Below are positions 36,918-49,170 of a stretch of 64,000 nt of DNA, one piece after another. The translations under genes and the position numbers were made by a program. The notes beneath the pieces are model-generated. The model did no database searches. It worked only from the letters and a program-made list of their open reading frames with translations, and was not told where the DNA came from. Within the stretch, counting starts at the first letter, position 1, and each line of letters begins with the position of its first letter. The stretch is from Chondrosia reniformis (taxonomy: Eukaryota > Porifera > Demospongiae > Chondrillida > Chondrillidae), in contig OX359195.1 in the NCBI GenBank assembly GCA_947172415.1, positions 3,447,501 through 3,511,500 of the forward strand. Reading direction: 5' to 3'.

Positions 36918-39900
36918 TGTACTAGTTGTATGTAATAGTTTTATTTACTTGTTATATATACTGGTTGTGTGTTTATACTAGTTGTATGTACTAGTTGTAT
37001 TTACTAGTTGTAGTTGTAGGTACTCGTTGTATGTACTGGTAAGTAGCTGATATACTACTTATATGTACTGGTTGTATGTACTAGCTGTATGTGCTAGTTG
37101 TATATATTAGTCGTATGTGCTATTAATATGTACTATTTGTATGTACTACAAAGTAGTTGTATGTACTAGTTATATATTCTAGATATATGTTCTGATTATA
37201 TGTACTAGTTATACCATAGTTGTAGTCCTAGTTGTATGTACTAGTTGTATGTACTAGTTGTAAGTAGAAGTTGTATGTACTGGTTGTATGTACTAATTGT
37301 ATTTACTAGTTGAATGTAATAATTGTATGTGCTTGATGTAAGTACTCTTTACTAGTTGTATGCTCTAGTTGTATGTACTAGGACTAGTTATATTTACTAG
37401 TTGGAGGTTCTAGTTGTATGTACTCAATTCTAAGTAGTAGTTTATGTACTAGCTGTATGTACTAGTTGTATGTACTAGTTGTTTGTACTTGTTGTATGTA
37501 GTTAAATGTAGTAATTGTATGTACTAGTTGTGAGTAATTTTGTATGTAGGATTTATATTTACTAGTTTTAGTTACTAGTTTAACAACTAGTTGTATGTAC
37601 TAGTTATATGTACTAGTAACTAGATGCATGTACTAGTTGTATATACTAGTTGTATGTACCAGTTGTATGTACCAGTTGTATGCACCAGTTGTTTGTACCA
37701 GTTGTATGTACTAGTTGTATGTACTTGTTGTATGTACAAGTTGTAAATACTAGTTGTATATATGTTCTCGTAAGTAGTTGTATGTACTAGCTCTATGTAC
37801 TAGTTGTTTGTACTAGTCGTATGTTCTAATTGTATGTACTAGTTTTATGTACTAGTAAGTAGGTATATGTACTAGGTGTATGTACTAGTTTTGTGTAGTG
37901 TTTACATGTACTAGTTATATGTGTGTGTACTGGTTATATGTACTAGTTGTATATACTAGTTATATGTACTAATTGCATGTACTAGCTTTATGTACTAATT
38001 ATATTTACTAGTTTAATGTAGGACTATTTGTATGAACTAATTGTATGTATTAGTGGTATGTACTAGTTTCTAGTTGTATGTAGTCTAGGTGTATGTGCAA
38101 GTTATATGTACTAGTTATATGTGTATGCACTGGTTAGACGTTCCAGTTGTATGTTCGAGTTTTATGTGATAGTAGTAGTACTAGTTCTATGGACTAATTG
38201 AATGTACTTGTTGAAGGTACTATATAGCTGTATGTACTAGGTGTAAGTACACGTTACTAGTTGTATGTTGTAGTTGTATGTTCTAGCTCTTGTAATATTC
38301 CTTATTTGGAGGTTTTAGCTGTATTTTCTCAATTGTAAGTTTCAAGTTCAAAATGAATGTACTAAATGTATGTACTAGTTTTGTGTTAGTTGTATGTTCC
38401 AGTTGTGTGTACTAATTGCAGTTATGTACCGGTTGTATGTACTAGTTGTATGTAATAGTTTTATGTTTGTTATATATACTAGTTGTATGTTTATACTACT
38501 TGTATGTACTAGTTATATGTTCTAGTTTTTTGTACTACATATATGTACTACTTATATGTGTATGTACTTCTTATATGTACTCAGTTATATGAACTAGTTA
38601 TATGTACTAGTTGTAGAACCGGTTGTATGTACCTTATAGGTGTATATACTTGTTGTATGTACTAGTTGTGTATACTAGTTATGTACTATTGTATGTACTA
38701 CATGTATATATATAATAGTTTTATGTACTGGTCATATATACTAGTTGTATGTTTATACTAGTTGTATGTACTAGTTGTGTGTACTAGTTGTATGTACATG
38801 TTGTATTTACTAGTTGTATGTACTAGTTGTATGTACTATTAAGTAGTTGTATGTATTAGTTATATGTACTAGTTCTAGTTGTATGTACTAGTCGTAGGTA
38901 CTAGTTGTAATTACTTCTTGTGTGTACTAGTTGTTTAAACTAATTGTATGTACTAGTTGTATGTACTATTAAGTAGTTGAATGTATTAGTTATATGTACA
39001 AGTTGTAAATACTAGTTTTATGTACTAGTATGTAGAAGTTTTATGTACTAGTTGTATGTACTAGTAACTATCTGTATGTACTAGTTGTATGTACTAGTTG
39101 TTTTATTTAGTAATATGTACTACTTGTATGTACAAGTTATGTGTAATGTTTGAAAGTACTAGTTATATTTACTGGCAGTAGTTATCCGTTTTATGTACCA
39201 GTTGTCTGTTCTAGCAACTAGATATATGTACTAATTGTATGTACTAGTTATATGTAGTAGTTGTTATGTACTAGTTTTAAGTATTAGTTGTATGTACTAG
39301 TAACTAATAGTATATATAGGTACTAGGTTTATGTACAAGTTGTATGTACTAGTTGCATATATGTACTAGTAACTAGTCGTATGCACTTGTTTTATGTACT
39401 AGTTGTATGTTCTGGTTGTATGTACTACTTGTATGTACCAGCTTTGTGTACTATTGACTATCTGTATGTCTTAGATGTATGTAGTAGTAGTATGTGGTAG
39501 TTGTATGCAGTTATATGTACTATTATTATGTACTAGTAACTATTTGGATCTACTAGTTATATGTACTAGTTGTATGTACTAGTAGAATGTACTAGTTGTA
39601 TGTGGTAGTTGTACGTACTTGTAAGTAGTTGATGCACTAGTTGGATTTACTAGTTGTATGTTCTAGTTGTATGAACTAATTGTTTGTTTTAGTTGTATGT
39701 ACTATTAAGTAGTTGTATGTTTTAGTTATATGTACTAGGTGTATGTACTAGTTTTATGTACTCGTTGTATGTAGAATTTGTATGTAATAGTTGTATGCAC
39801 TAGTAACAATCTGTATGAACTAGTTGTATGAACTAGTTGCTTGAACTAGTTGTATGTAGTTATATTTACTACTTGTATTTACTAGTTGTGTTTAATTTTT

Positions 39901-41066
39901 GTATATATTAGTTATATTTACTAGTTGTAGTTATCCGTTTTATATACTAGTTGTATGTTATATTTGAATGTACTAGTAACTAGTGGTATATATAAGAACT
40001 TGTTGTATGTACTATTAAGTAGTTGTATGTTTTAGTTATATGTACTAGGTGTATGTACTAGTTTTATGTACTCGTTGTATGTAGAATTTGTATGTAATAG
40101 TTGTATGCACTAGTAACAATCTGTATGAACTAGTTGTATGAACTAGTTGCTTGAACTAGTTGTATGTAGTTATATTTACTACTTGTATTTACTAGTTGTG
40201 TTAAATTTTTGTATATATTAGTTATATTTACTAGTTGTAGTTATCCGTTTTATATACTAGTTGTATGTTATATTTGAATGTACTAGTAACTAGTGGTATA
40301 TATAAGAACTTGTTGTATGTACTAGTTGTATGTACTAGTTGTATGTACTTGTTGTATAAATGTACTAGTAACTAGTCGTATGTACCAGTTATATGTACTT
40401 GTTGTATGTACTAGTTGTATGTACTAATAGTATGTACTAGTAGTATGTACTAGTAACTATCTGTATGTCTTAGATGTATGTGGTAGTAGTATGTGCTAGT
40501 CGTATGTAGTTATATGTACTAGTTGTATGTACTAGTTGAATGTACTAGTTCTATGTAATTGTTGTATTTACTAGCAACTATCTGTATGTATAGGAACAAG
40601 TTGTATATAATTATTTTTTTACCTATTATATGTACTAGTCGAATGCCCTATTAGTGTGTTCTAGTTTTATGTATTATTTCTATTTATTTCTATTAGTTAT
40701 ATTTGTATGTACTTATTGTATTTACTAGTTGTATGTAGTAGTTGTATGCACTAGTAAATAGTTGTATATATATAGGTAGTAGTTGTATGTACTAGTTGTT
40801 TGTACTAGTTGTATGTACTAGTAACTAGTCTATGTACTAGTTGTATGTACTAGTTGTATGTAGTTATATGTACTAGTTGTATGTACTAGTTAAATGTTTT
40901 GGTTGTAGGGCTAGTTGCATGTAATAGTTATATCCACTAGTTGTATGTACTAGTAACTAACTGTATATATAGCTATTAGTTGTATGTATTAGTTGTATTA
41001 CTAGTAACTTGCCCTAAGCACTAGTAATATGTCTAGTTGAATGTACTACTTGTATGTACTAGATGT
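36918..41066 (-). repeat. 13-bp satellite between Naiad copies 2 and 3
   Basis: Tandem ACTAGTTGTATGT variants. It contains a near-perfect 310-bp tandem duplication (39701-40320) and modules also found in the 14-29 kb array, such as GGAGGTTCTAGTTGTATG near 37.40 kb. Confidence 0.92.
39701..40320 (-). repeat. 310-bp higher-order tandem duplication
   Basis: 39701-40010 and 40011-40320 are head-to-tail copies; the one difference I noticed is TTTAA versus TTAAA after CTAGTTGTG. Neighbouring 13-mers differ far more from each other, so this block was duplicated recently as a unit. Confidence 0.85.
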
Positions 41067-41216
41067 ATGAAAAATCTAATATACCATTTTCCTACATGCT
41101 ATATGCCTATTCTGTAAAAAGAGCCTATAGGGGAACTAAACCTAAAGAGAGCTTTAGATGAAGATACAGGAGTCTTTTCTTCCTTCTTTTCCCTTCTTTC
41201 ATCTTCTTCTCCACTG

Positions 41217-41261
41217 GGTCAGACAGCCGTTTCTGGGAATTCCACCCTTCATCAGTGATCC
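41217..41261 (-). ncRNA. Hammerhead ribozyme (Naiad copy 3)
   Basis: Identical architecture to copy 1: CTGATGA, GGG/CCC stem II, GAAA, and a two-pair stem III followed by the GTC cleavage site. Confidence 0.75.
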
Positions 41262-41516
41262 TGGGAGTCTTTGTCTTTTTCTTTATCTTGATCTTCTGTG
41301 AATCCTTGGCTCTCTATGCTAAATCTAGGGGCCTTATATACACTATTTTGGCGCCAAAAGTTAAATAAGGTGTTAACTAAGACACATGATGAAATTTAAT
41401 TTTATGAAAGGAATGTAGGTCCAATTAACTTTTATGAATTAATTATAAATCTATTAGTAAACTTGCTTGTACAGGTAAAACAGACTCAGCATAACTATAG
41501 ACAAAAGTAGTACATA

Positions 41517-44437
41517 TTACGTAAGTCTACCCTTAGGTCTTCTAGTAGTAACATTTCTTTGGAGGTGGGGTAACACAATATGGGGTAACACAAGACAGTC
41601 CTTAAGCATACTAGCTACTTTTTGCTTATACTTGATTCTAACTAGAGGCTGCCGGGATAGGAAGGTTTGAAAGGTTGATTTTAGCTTAAAGTATTTGTAA
41701 CCCTGCTTAATAAGCCTATTGCATAACTGCAAACTTTTAGCCTGAAAACTGGAGAAGTCACTACATATTCTGGAATACCTAATTAGTTGTGAAATAAAGA
41801 CGCCATAGGCTGGGGTATTAGGAATATTACTATCTAAATGGGGGAAGTTTACTATATCAAAGTTAAAGTCCTCTCGCTTATCATATACTTTAGTGATAAA
41901 TTGATTGTTAGTAATGGTTATATCTAAGTCTAAAAAGGGGGATTTTTTAGGGCTGGTATTTGTCTTTTTAAGAATAAGTTCTTTGGGGTAAATATCACTA
42001 ATTGACAGTTCAAAATCCTTGTTGTTAATACATAAAAGGTCATCAATATACCTATAAGTATTGGAAAATTTAATAGCTAGGGTGATGTTATCCTTAAGTA
42101 GTCCTTTCATAAACTCATACTCATAGGCAAACAGAAAAAGATTAGCAACTACAGGGGCACAGTCAGTACCCATAGGGATACCTACACATTGCTTAAATAC
42201 AGAACCGTCTACACATACATAAATGTTGTCAATAAGGTAATTAAAGAGCTCTACTAAATGAACAGCTGTGACTGCTTTATTGGAGACATTGTTAGACCAA
42301 AAGGCTTTATCCTGACAGACTTCTATATATTGGGACTTCCGACAGGTATAGGCACTATGAATAAGGTTAGTAATCTTATCTTTAAGTAAGTTATGGGGGA
42401 TCGCTGTATATAATGTAGAAAAATCAAAACTAGCTAGCTGGGTTTTTCTAGCGGGTATAGACCTAAGACTATCTAAGACTTCTAGTGAGTTTTCTACTAT
42501 CCAAAAGGCATTAACACCAGTATTCCTATATATACCTAGGCAGTATTCTCTAAAATGTTTGAGAATTAGTCTGAGTGCCGAATTTAGAAATCTAGAAAGG
42601 GGTTTGGTAGTACATTTGTGAGAGGCAGCTATGAATCTGTAGTTGTAAGGGTTCTTATGTAGCTTAGGCATCCAGTAAAAAGAAGGAAGGTTACACCAGT
42701 CTGGTTTAGGTTCTAAGTTCTCTAGTTTTAAGAAATCTATGTGTTTCCTAATTAACTGTTGGGGTTCTACTGTACATTTAGCATAAGTGGAGGTACTGCC
42801 TAGTTCTTCATTAATAATTTGTCTATAGTAGGACTTACATATAAATATTATATTATTAGAGGCCTTATCGGCAGGGGCTATAACATACTTATCATGTAGG
42901 TCTGCTAAGAATTTCTTAATTTTAGGGCAAGTAAGGGTCTTCTTGGCTACTGAGGATTTGGTATACCATTTAGACAGCTTAGAGATCCTATCATTAATTT
43001 TCTTAAGTACAGTATTTTCCCACTCACTAAATACAGAAATAGATACATTTTCTCTACGGGCCCAGGTTATCTTATATTTTCTAAGACCTTCCTTACACAT
43101 TTTTAAAGCAGTTACCTAATTAAAGTTATTAGGTTCTCTAAATTTTGGTCCTTTCTTAAGAAGTTTTCTAAGTTTTGGGTTACTAACAATACGTAGGTCA
43201 CCTGTTAAAACATGGCCTAGGGGCTTGTAAATGAAGGGGGACTTGTGACACTCACATGGTTCTGGTTTTCTAAAGACATCTGACTTAGAGGCTTGTGAAA
43301 AGTTAAAGATTTGAGGTCCTATTGGTTGGGTATACTTATATACTACACATGGGGGCTCTTTGTTTTGTATAAAGGGTGGGACAGTTTCTAACACTAACTT
43401 TTGGTTTAAGATACCTGAGAGGCCTATTTTTCTACACCTTTATTATGAAAGACGATTTTAAGAAACCCTTCTGGACTTGTCGTTTTCGTTGGGTGTTTGG
43501 GAAGGCTGGCTGAAGCGTATGCTTTAATAACGTCTCTAATCATTAGCATAAGTCTAAGTGGAAAAGGTGTTTCTGGGGTATCGATGAGACATTGTACCGA
43601 GTTTAACAAACGATGAAGGTGTCGAGCTTGTAATGCAAGAGTATCGTGTTTAAGTTTGGCTAGAAAGCCCACGTTCTTGTAAAGTGGTAGTCGTTCTTTG
43701 AGCCATTCAGGGTCGAAGGAAGCGTTATTACTACTGCCTGTCGATTTTAGATTGGAGCGCCGATGCCGTCTTTTATGAGATAAGCGATTAAAAAGGTTCC
43801 ATACGATGATTTCTTTTTTAAGTTTCGAAATATTGCCAACGCCTTTAATGTTATCATTAAGTCCATATGGGTAAATAGAGCAGAGTTCCTTATACCAGAA
43901 CGCTTCTCTCAGTAGTCTGAGGCTAGTAGAATTAGGTGTCTCAGGTATCTGTTCTATGGGCATAATCAAGGCATCATCAAAACTATGCTTATCAGAATTA
44001 AAGTGATTGTAAAGATACAGTGGCTTACAACCTTTGGTACTAGTCCTATGGTTGTTCATTCTACTCCTAAGCATCTGAGAGGTTTCTCCTACATACTGTA
44101 CATCACATTGTTTACAAGTAATAAGATACACAACATTCCTACTCTGGCATCCTAGGGGACCACAAGGGCTACGGACTTGATAGGTCCTGCCAGTAACTGA
44201 ACTCTTAAAAGTAGGGCCAGTAACTAAAGAGGGACATGTTTTACACCGCTTATTGCTACACTTCTTAACTAGTGAGGGGCTAGCTTGCCCACCAGTAGGC
44301 ACCCCTCTACCTACAGATGGGGGAGAATTAGCTAACTTTTCATCACCAGGCACCCTACCTTTACCTAATGACGGGGAGCTTGTTAACCCGGGCGACCTCC
44401 CAGCCAGTATCCTATCTCTATACTTTGTACTTGTCAT
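41517..44437 (-). pseudogene. Naiad endonuclease/reverse transcriptase, copy 3 (two lesions)
   Basis: 44437-43424 (337 aa) is the cysteine cluster and GIY-YIG part. 43394-43116 is the middle segment. 43100-41517 (527 aa, from the MCKEGL residues) contains the complete RT core with FDFSTLY, GIPMGTDCAP and YIDD, and the natural C-terminus. The breaks are a 1-nt loss in the A run after GVEK (~43427) and TAG in place of the Trp codon after NNFN (43116). Otherwise it is very close to copy 1, so it was mobile recently. Confidence 0.9.
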
Positions 44438-44512
44438 GATTGGAAATGGGTCAAGGACTAGACAAGCTAGTCCACAAAGACTTAACCTATTACATGTAGC
44501 CGGGGCTATTTA

Positions 44513-47290
44513 CTACTTGTTCGTACTAGTTGTATGTAGTAGTTGTATGTACTAGTTGTATGTACTAATTATCTGTAGTAGTTGTGTCTACTAGGTGTAT
44601 GTACATGTTGTATGTAATATTGTATGTACCAGTTTTGTGTACTACTAGAATGTACTAGTTGTGTGTACTAGGTGTATGAACTATTTATATGTACTAGTTA
44701 TGTGTGTGTGTACAAGTTATATGTACTAGTTGTATGTATTAGTTGTAAGTAGTAGTACTAGTTATATTAGGAACTAGGTAGGTATTACTGGTAGGCAGAA
44801 GATATTAGTTGCATGTCCTAGTCGTATGTACGAGTTGAGTGTACTAGTCGTATGTACTACTTGTATGTTATAGTTGTGTGTACTATTTGTATGTACTAGC
44901 TATATGTGTATGTACTAGTTGTATGTACTAGTTGTATGTAAAAATTGTATGCACTAGGTGTATGTGCTTGTTTTGTATATGTTCTAGTCATATTTACTAG
45001 TTGTGTGTATATACAAGTTGTATATACTAGTTGAAAGGACTAGTTGTTTGTACTTGCTTTTTGGAATAGTTGTACGTACTGGTAATATGTACTAGTTGTA
45101 TGTAGTAGTTGTATGTACTAGTTGTATGTAGCAGTTGTATGTACTAGTTGTAAGTAATAGAATTATGTTCTAGTTATAAGTACAAGTTGTATGTATATAC
45201 TAGTTGTGGATACTATTTGCAAGTACTATTTGTGCATTCTAGTTGTGTGTACTAGTTGTATGTGCGAGTTGTAGGTTTTAGTAATAGTTATACTGGGTAC
45301 TTTGTAGGAACTAGTTGTATGTACCAGATACTAGTTGTGTGAACCAGTTGGATGTACTAGTTGTATGTACTAGTTGTGTGAACTAGTTGTATGTACTAGT
45401 TACTAGAAGTATTTACTAGATGTATGTACTAGTTATATGTATTAGTTTTATGTACTACTTGTGTGTAGAAGTTGTATGTACTACTTGTATGTACTTGTTG
45501 TATGTTCTAGTTGTATATACTAGTTGTATGTCCTAGTTGTATATACCAGTTTTGTGTACTACTTGTATGCAATTGTTGGATGTACTAGTTGTGTGAACTA
45601 GTTGTATGTACTAGTTACTAGAAGTATTTACTAGATGTATGTACTAGTTATATGTATTAGTTTTATTTACTAGTTCTGTGTAGAAGTTGTATGTACTACT
45701 TGTATTTACTAGTTGTATGTGCTAGTTGTATATATCGGTTTTGTGTACTACTTGTATGCAATTGTTGTATGTACTAGTTGTGGTTATTAGTTGTATATAT
45801 GTACTACTTGAATGTACTAGTTGCACGTACTAGTTGTATATACTAGTTGTGCGTAATAGTTTTGTGTACTAGTTGTATATACTAGTTGTGTGTACTAGTT
45901 GTAAGTTTTAGAATAAGGTATACCAGGTTCTAGGTCAGTCCTAGTTGTGTTTACCAGATGCTAGTTGTATGTACTCGTTGTATGACTAGGTGTATGTACT
46001 TTATATGTATTAGTTATATGTGTATGTACTAGTTATATGCAGTAGTTTTGTATAGTAGTTTTATGTAATAGATGTATGTAATAGTTGTATGTACTAGCTG
46101 TAGGTTCTAGTACTAGTTATACAAGGTACTAGGTAGGTACTAGTTGAATTTACTAGATTCTATTTGTATGTACTAGTTTAATGAACTAGTTTTATGAACT
46201 AGTTGTATGTCTTAGTTGTATGTACTAGTTTCATGTACTAGTTGTATGCATTAGTTTTATATTCTAGTTGTATGAACTAGTTTTACGTACCAGTACTAGT
46301 TATATTCACTAGATGTAGGAACTAATTGTACGTCCTAGTTATTTCTACTAGTTGTATATATGTACTAGATACTTGTTGCATGTACTAGTTGTATGTACTA
46401 CTTTTCTGAACTAATTGTATGTAATAGTTCTATGTACTAGTTGTATTCACTAGTTCAATGTACTAGTTGTATGTACTAGATGTATGTACTAGTTACTAGA
46501 TGTACTCACTAGCTGTATGTTCTAGTTCTTTGTGCTAGTTGTGTGTACTAGTTGCGTGTAAACATTGTATATACAAGTTGTATGTACCAGTAGTTTCTTC
46601 TAGTTGTATGTACTAGTTTCTAGTTGTATATACTATTTGTGTGAACTAGTTATATTTACTAGTTGTATGTAGTAGCTGTGTGTAATTGTAGTATGTACTA
46701 GTTGTATTTACTAGTTGTATGTACTAGTTGTATGTTCTAGTTGTGTGTACTATTTATATGTACCAGTTATATATGTGTAAACAGGTTATATGTATTAGTT
46801 GTGTATAAAAGTCCTATGTACAAGTTGTATGAACTAGTTTTTGAATTAGTTGCATGTAATATCTGTTTGTACTAGTTATATGAACTAGTTGTTTGTACTA
46901 GTTTTATGTATTAGTCGTATGTACAAGTTGTGTGTAATAGTTGTTTGTAGTACTTGTATATTCTAGTTCTATGTACTAGTTGCATTTACTAGTTGTTTGT
47001 ACAAGTTGTGTGTACTAGGTGTATGTACTTGTTGTATGTGTATATTCGTGTCATTTGTTCTAGTTGTATGTACAAGTTGTATCTAGTAGTTGTAAGTCCT
47101 AGTTGTATGTACTAGTAATAAGTAATAGTTGAACCACTTGTTTCTGCCCTAGTTGTTGGCTCTAGTTATAAGTACTAGTTACTAGTTGTATTTTCTAGTT
47201 GGGTGTACTAGTTATATGTACTAGTTTTATGTACTAGTTGTGTGTAATAGTTTTATGTCCAAGTTGTACGTTTTAGTTGTATGTACTAGT
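44513..47290 (-). repeat. 13-bp satellite, polarity ACTAGTTGTATGT on + strand
   Basis: Degenerate array ending at the unique block. A ~215-bp period duplication is visible (the segment beginning GTGTGAACTAG at 45376 recurs at 45591). Confidence 0.92.
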
Positions 47291-47938
47291 TGTATGTACT
47301 CCATGCTACACTTGTACCTTATGGCTGTTCCTTAGGGATAGGCTGCCTTATAGCGATCAAGACGTACCAAGCACTAATTAATAAAGAATTTTCGTTTTCA
47401 ATCGTTAAGAGTGAATGCATTATCTAGCATTATCGTTTACACACCAGAAGAAATCAAAACCGTAACCAAGCGTCACCAGTTATTCAATCTCGAACACGTG
47501 GTGTGTGACCAATCGAAGCCTCGCCAGTCAGTGAAGAAGCCTCGCCAGCCAGCGAAGAATTTAGCCCTTCAATTGGTGGATTCACTCTTACTTTGACACG
47601 TTGTTGTTTTAAGGGCTTCATAGTTTTAGGTCACACCGTTTGTTTATATTTCTTCTAGTAAATGCCTTTAGGAAGTATATGTTCTTTTCCTTCATATTGT
47701 TTGTGTGTATTCTATTAAAGGTAATCTGGCCAGTTTTTATGTTGTTGTTTAAAAGTGCTTTCCGTGTTATTGATAGCATGTGTTATTTGGATATCATCAA
47801 ATGGCTTTTTTGAAAGCCACTACTGACAAAGGACTACACTGGTATTTTATCTGTTTATTATACTTCTATACTTATACTTGGTATATATATGTTGTTTTTA
47901 TGAGGCTTAGGGTCTTTATTTTTATTAAAAAGGCTTTT
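47291..47938. other. Unique sequence between satellite and piggyBac-like MITE
   Basis: Non-repetitive DNA of ordinary composition. The only sizeable frame (47411-47596, 61 codons, + strand) contains two tandem 21-bp units encoding KPRQSVK-KPRQPAK. No homology is recognised and there is no clear promoter. AATAAAG at about 47380 could be a polyadenylation signal. Confidence 0.4.
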
Positions 47939-47942
47939 TTAA

Positions 47943-48420
47943 CCCTTTTCTGCCCGCGTTACAGCATAATCGTTACCCCCCTTACCGCCCAATGACCACT
48001 TTTGTGGCTCGAGAGTAACAACTGCCTAGTTTAACCTTTTAAAGGTCCATTTTCATCTTTAATAATTATAAAATCCTCCAACTAACCTTCGCTCAAGTTA
48101 TTAAGAGCAACAAATACTGTAAAACCAAAAAGCGCTAAGGAAATAGGTCCTCCTTTTGAACGGCTATTTTAAAACTTTGCGTTTTTTCGTTAACGCTTGC
48201 GTAATTTGTATACCTATAATACAAATTTCTTCCTTTTATAATACAGTTATACTATGGTTTAAACCTATAAAATTTTATACGAAGATTCTTATACGTAAGC
48301 GCTATCAATACATATAAATTTTGAAGAGATTGTACGATTATTTAACTTATCGGGCGGTAACGGCTGGAAGAATTTCAAGCCACAAAAGTGGCTTGAAATT
48401 CTTCCAGCCGCGGAAAAGGG
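47943..48420. mobile_element. piggyBac-like non-autonomous element (MITE)
   Basis: A 478-bp element bounded on both sides by TTAA (47939-47942 and 48421-48424), the hallmark target duplication of piggyBac transposases. Ends are inverted: CCCTTTTCTG on the left and, read inward from the right, CCCTTTTCCG. Subterminal motifs (GTTACC…CCGCCC, CCACTTTTGTGGCT) also occur in inverted form. There is no transposase ORF, so it would depend on an autonomous relative elsewhere. Confidence 0.75.
48361..48410. repeat. Perfect 23-bp inverted repeat with AAAA loop
   Basis: Arms 48361-48383 and 48388-48410 are exact reverse complements separated by AAAA, adjacent to the right end of the piggyBac-like MITE. 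Confidence 0.9.
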
Positions 48421-48546
48421 TTAAAGCCATTACATTCAAAAGATGGACTTGACTGGGACTTGATGTATAATAAAAGTTGTAATGTAAAATATAGTATGTA
48501 ATAGACATGCAAGTATTAAGTTAGTAGTATAGTTCCTATTTGTTAT
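48421..48546. other. Short spacer with no recognised feature
   Basis: AT-rich sequence between the MITE and the stop codon of the Arg/Glu-rich gene; likely its 3' flank. AATAAA overlaps the stop codon region (- strand). Confidence 0.35.
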
Positions 48547-48991
48547 TTATTTCTCTGAGGACTTCTCCTTAATTAGTGTTTTCAATAGCTGAGCCCGATT
48601 CTCCTGTTCTTCCTTTTCTTTTTGTTTTTTCTCCTTCTCTTCCTCCTCTATCTGCTCCATTCGTATCTTTTCTTCCTTTTCTTTCCGTGCTTCTTCCACT
48701 AGTCTCCTCTGCACTTCTTCCTCTATCCTTTTTTTATTTCTTCTTCTTTTTGCCTCTCTTCTTCTCTTTTTTCTTCTCCTCTTCAGCCTTCTGCTTTTCT
48801 ATTGTCATTCTCCTGCTGACTTCATCTTCCCCCTTCATTGTAATCAAAGAATTTACTCCCCAGTCATTAAATCTTTGGTTTTTTCTTTTTTTTCCATTTA
48901 AGTATTGTTGCTGATTGTGCCATTTATAGGGCTTTCTGTAACTTCTTGATGGCGATCTCCCTGATGTTGACTGATAGTATCCCTTTTCCAT
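48547..48991 (-). CDS. Arg/Lys/Glu-rich coiled-coil protein, apparent 1-nt frameshift
   Basis: The - strand reads MEKGYYQSTSGRSPSRSYRK (RS-like, basic start), then SLITMKGEDEVSRRMTIEKQ, then a Lys/Glu run. The annotated frame stops at 48734, but a one-base shift within the purine run just upstream continues into KKRIEEEVQRRLVEEARKEK and QENRAQLLKTLIKEKSSEK with a stop at 48547-48549, about 147 aa in all. Sequence and layout (RS-like head, long RIEEEV..R helix) resemble nuclear Arg/Glu-rich splicing-associated proteins such as ARGLU1, but composition alone could cause this. No intron is apparent. A convincing promoter lies upstream. The frameshift may be a pseudogene lesion or a base error in the purine run. 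Confidence 0.55.
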
Positions 48992-49051
48992 TATTTAGAG
49001 TCTTCTTTTTTAGCTGTTTTCTATTCAATATAATTTCTGTCTTTAGTCATC

Positions 49052-49170
49052 TATATTTATACTTGTTAGGAGGATACCTTGGAAAATAAGTTATCCAATC
49101 AGATTAATGATTAGGGTAGGATACCATGAAAATTGTGTTAGCCAATGAAGTTGTGACTTAAAGAACCAAT
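49052..49170 (-). promoter_or_regulatory. TATA box and three CCAAT boxes upstream of the Arg/Glu-rich gene
   Basis: The - strand has TATAAATATA at 49061-49052, about 60 bp before the ATG at 48991. Three CCAAT motifs (on the + strand, i.e. ATTGG relative to the gene) lie at 49095-49099, 49142-49146 and 49166-49170. Two of them share CCAATCAGATTA. Spacing is as expected for an NF-Y-type promoter. Function is inferred from motifs only. Confidence 0.5.

Larger units (their letters stand above)
41067..44512 (-). mobile_element. Naiad PLE copy 3 (partly intact)
   Basis: Same ends as copy 2 (AAATAGCCCCGG … TTTTTCAT), in different satellite flanks. It carries the same frameshift and nonsense mutation but keeps a 527-aa open RT segment. 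Confidence 0.88.

Noticed and set aside
33470..44512. Segmental duplication of the whole Naiad copy 2/3 region
   Set aside because: Immediate satellite flanks of the two copies differ, so a simple duplication including the flanks is not supported.
48576..48914. 112-codon Phe/Leu/Ser-rich + strand frame
   Set aside because: Mirror of the purine-rich coding strand of the Arg/Glu-rich gene on the - strand.
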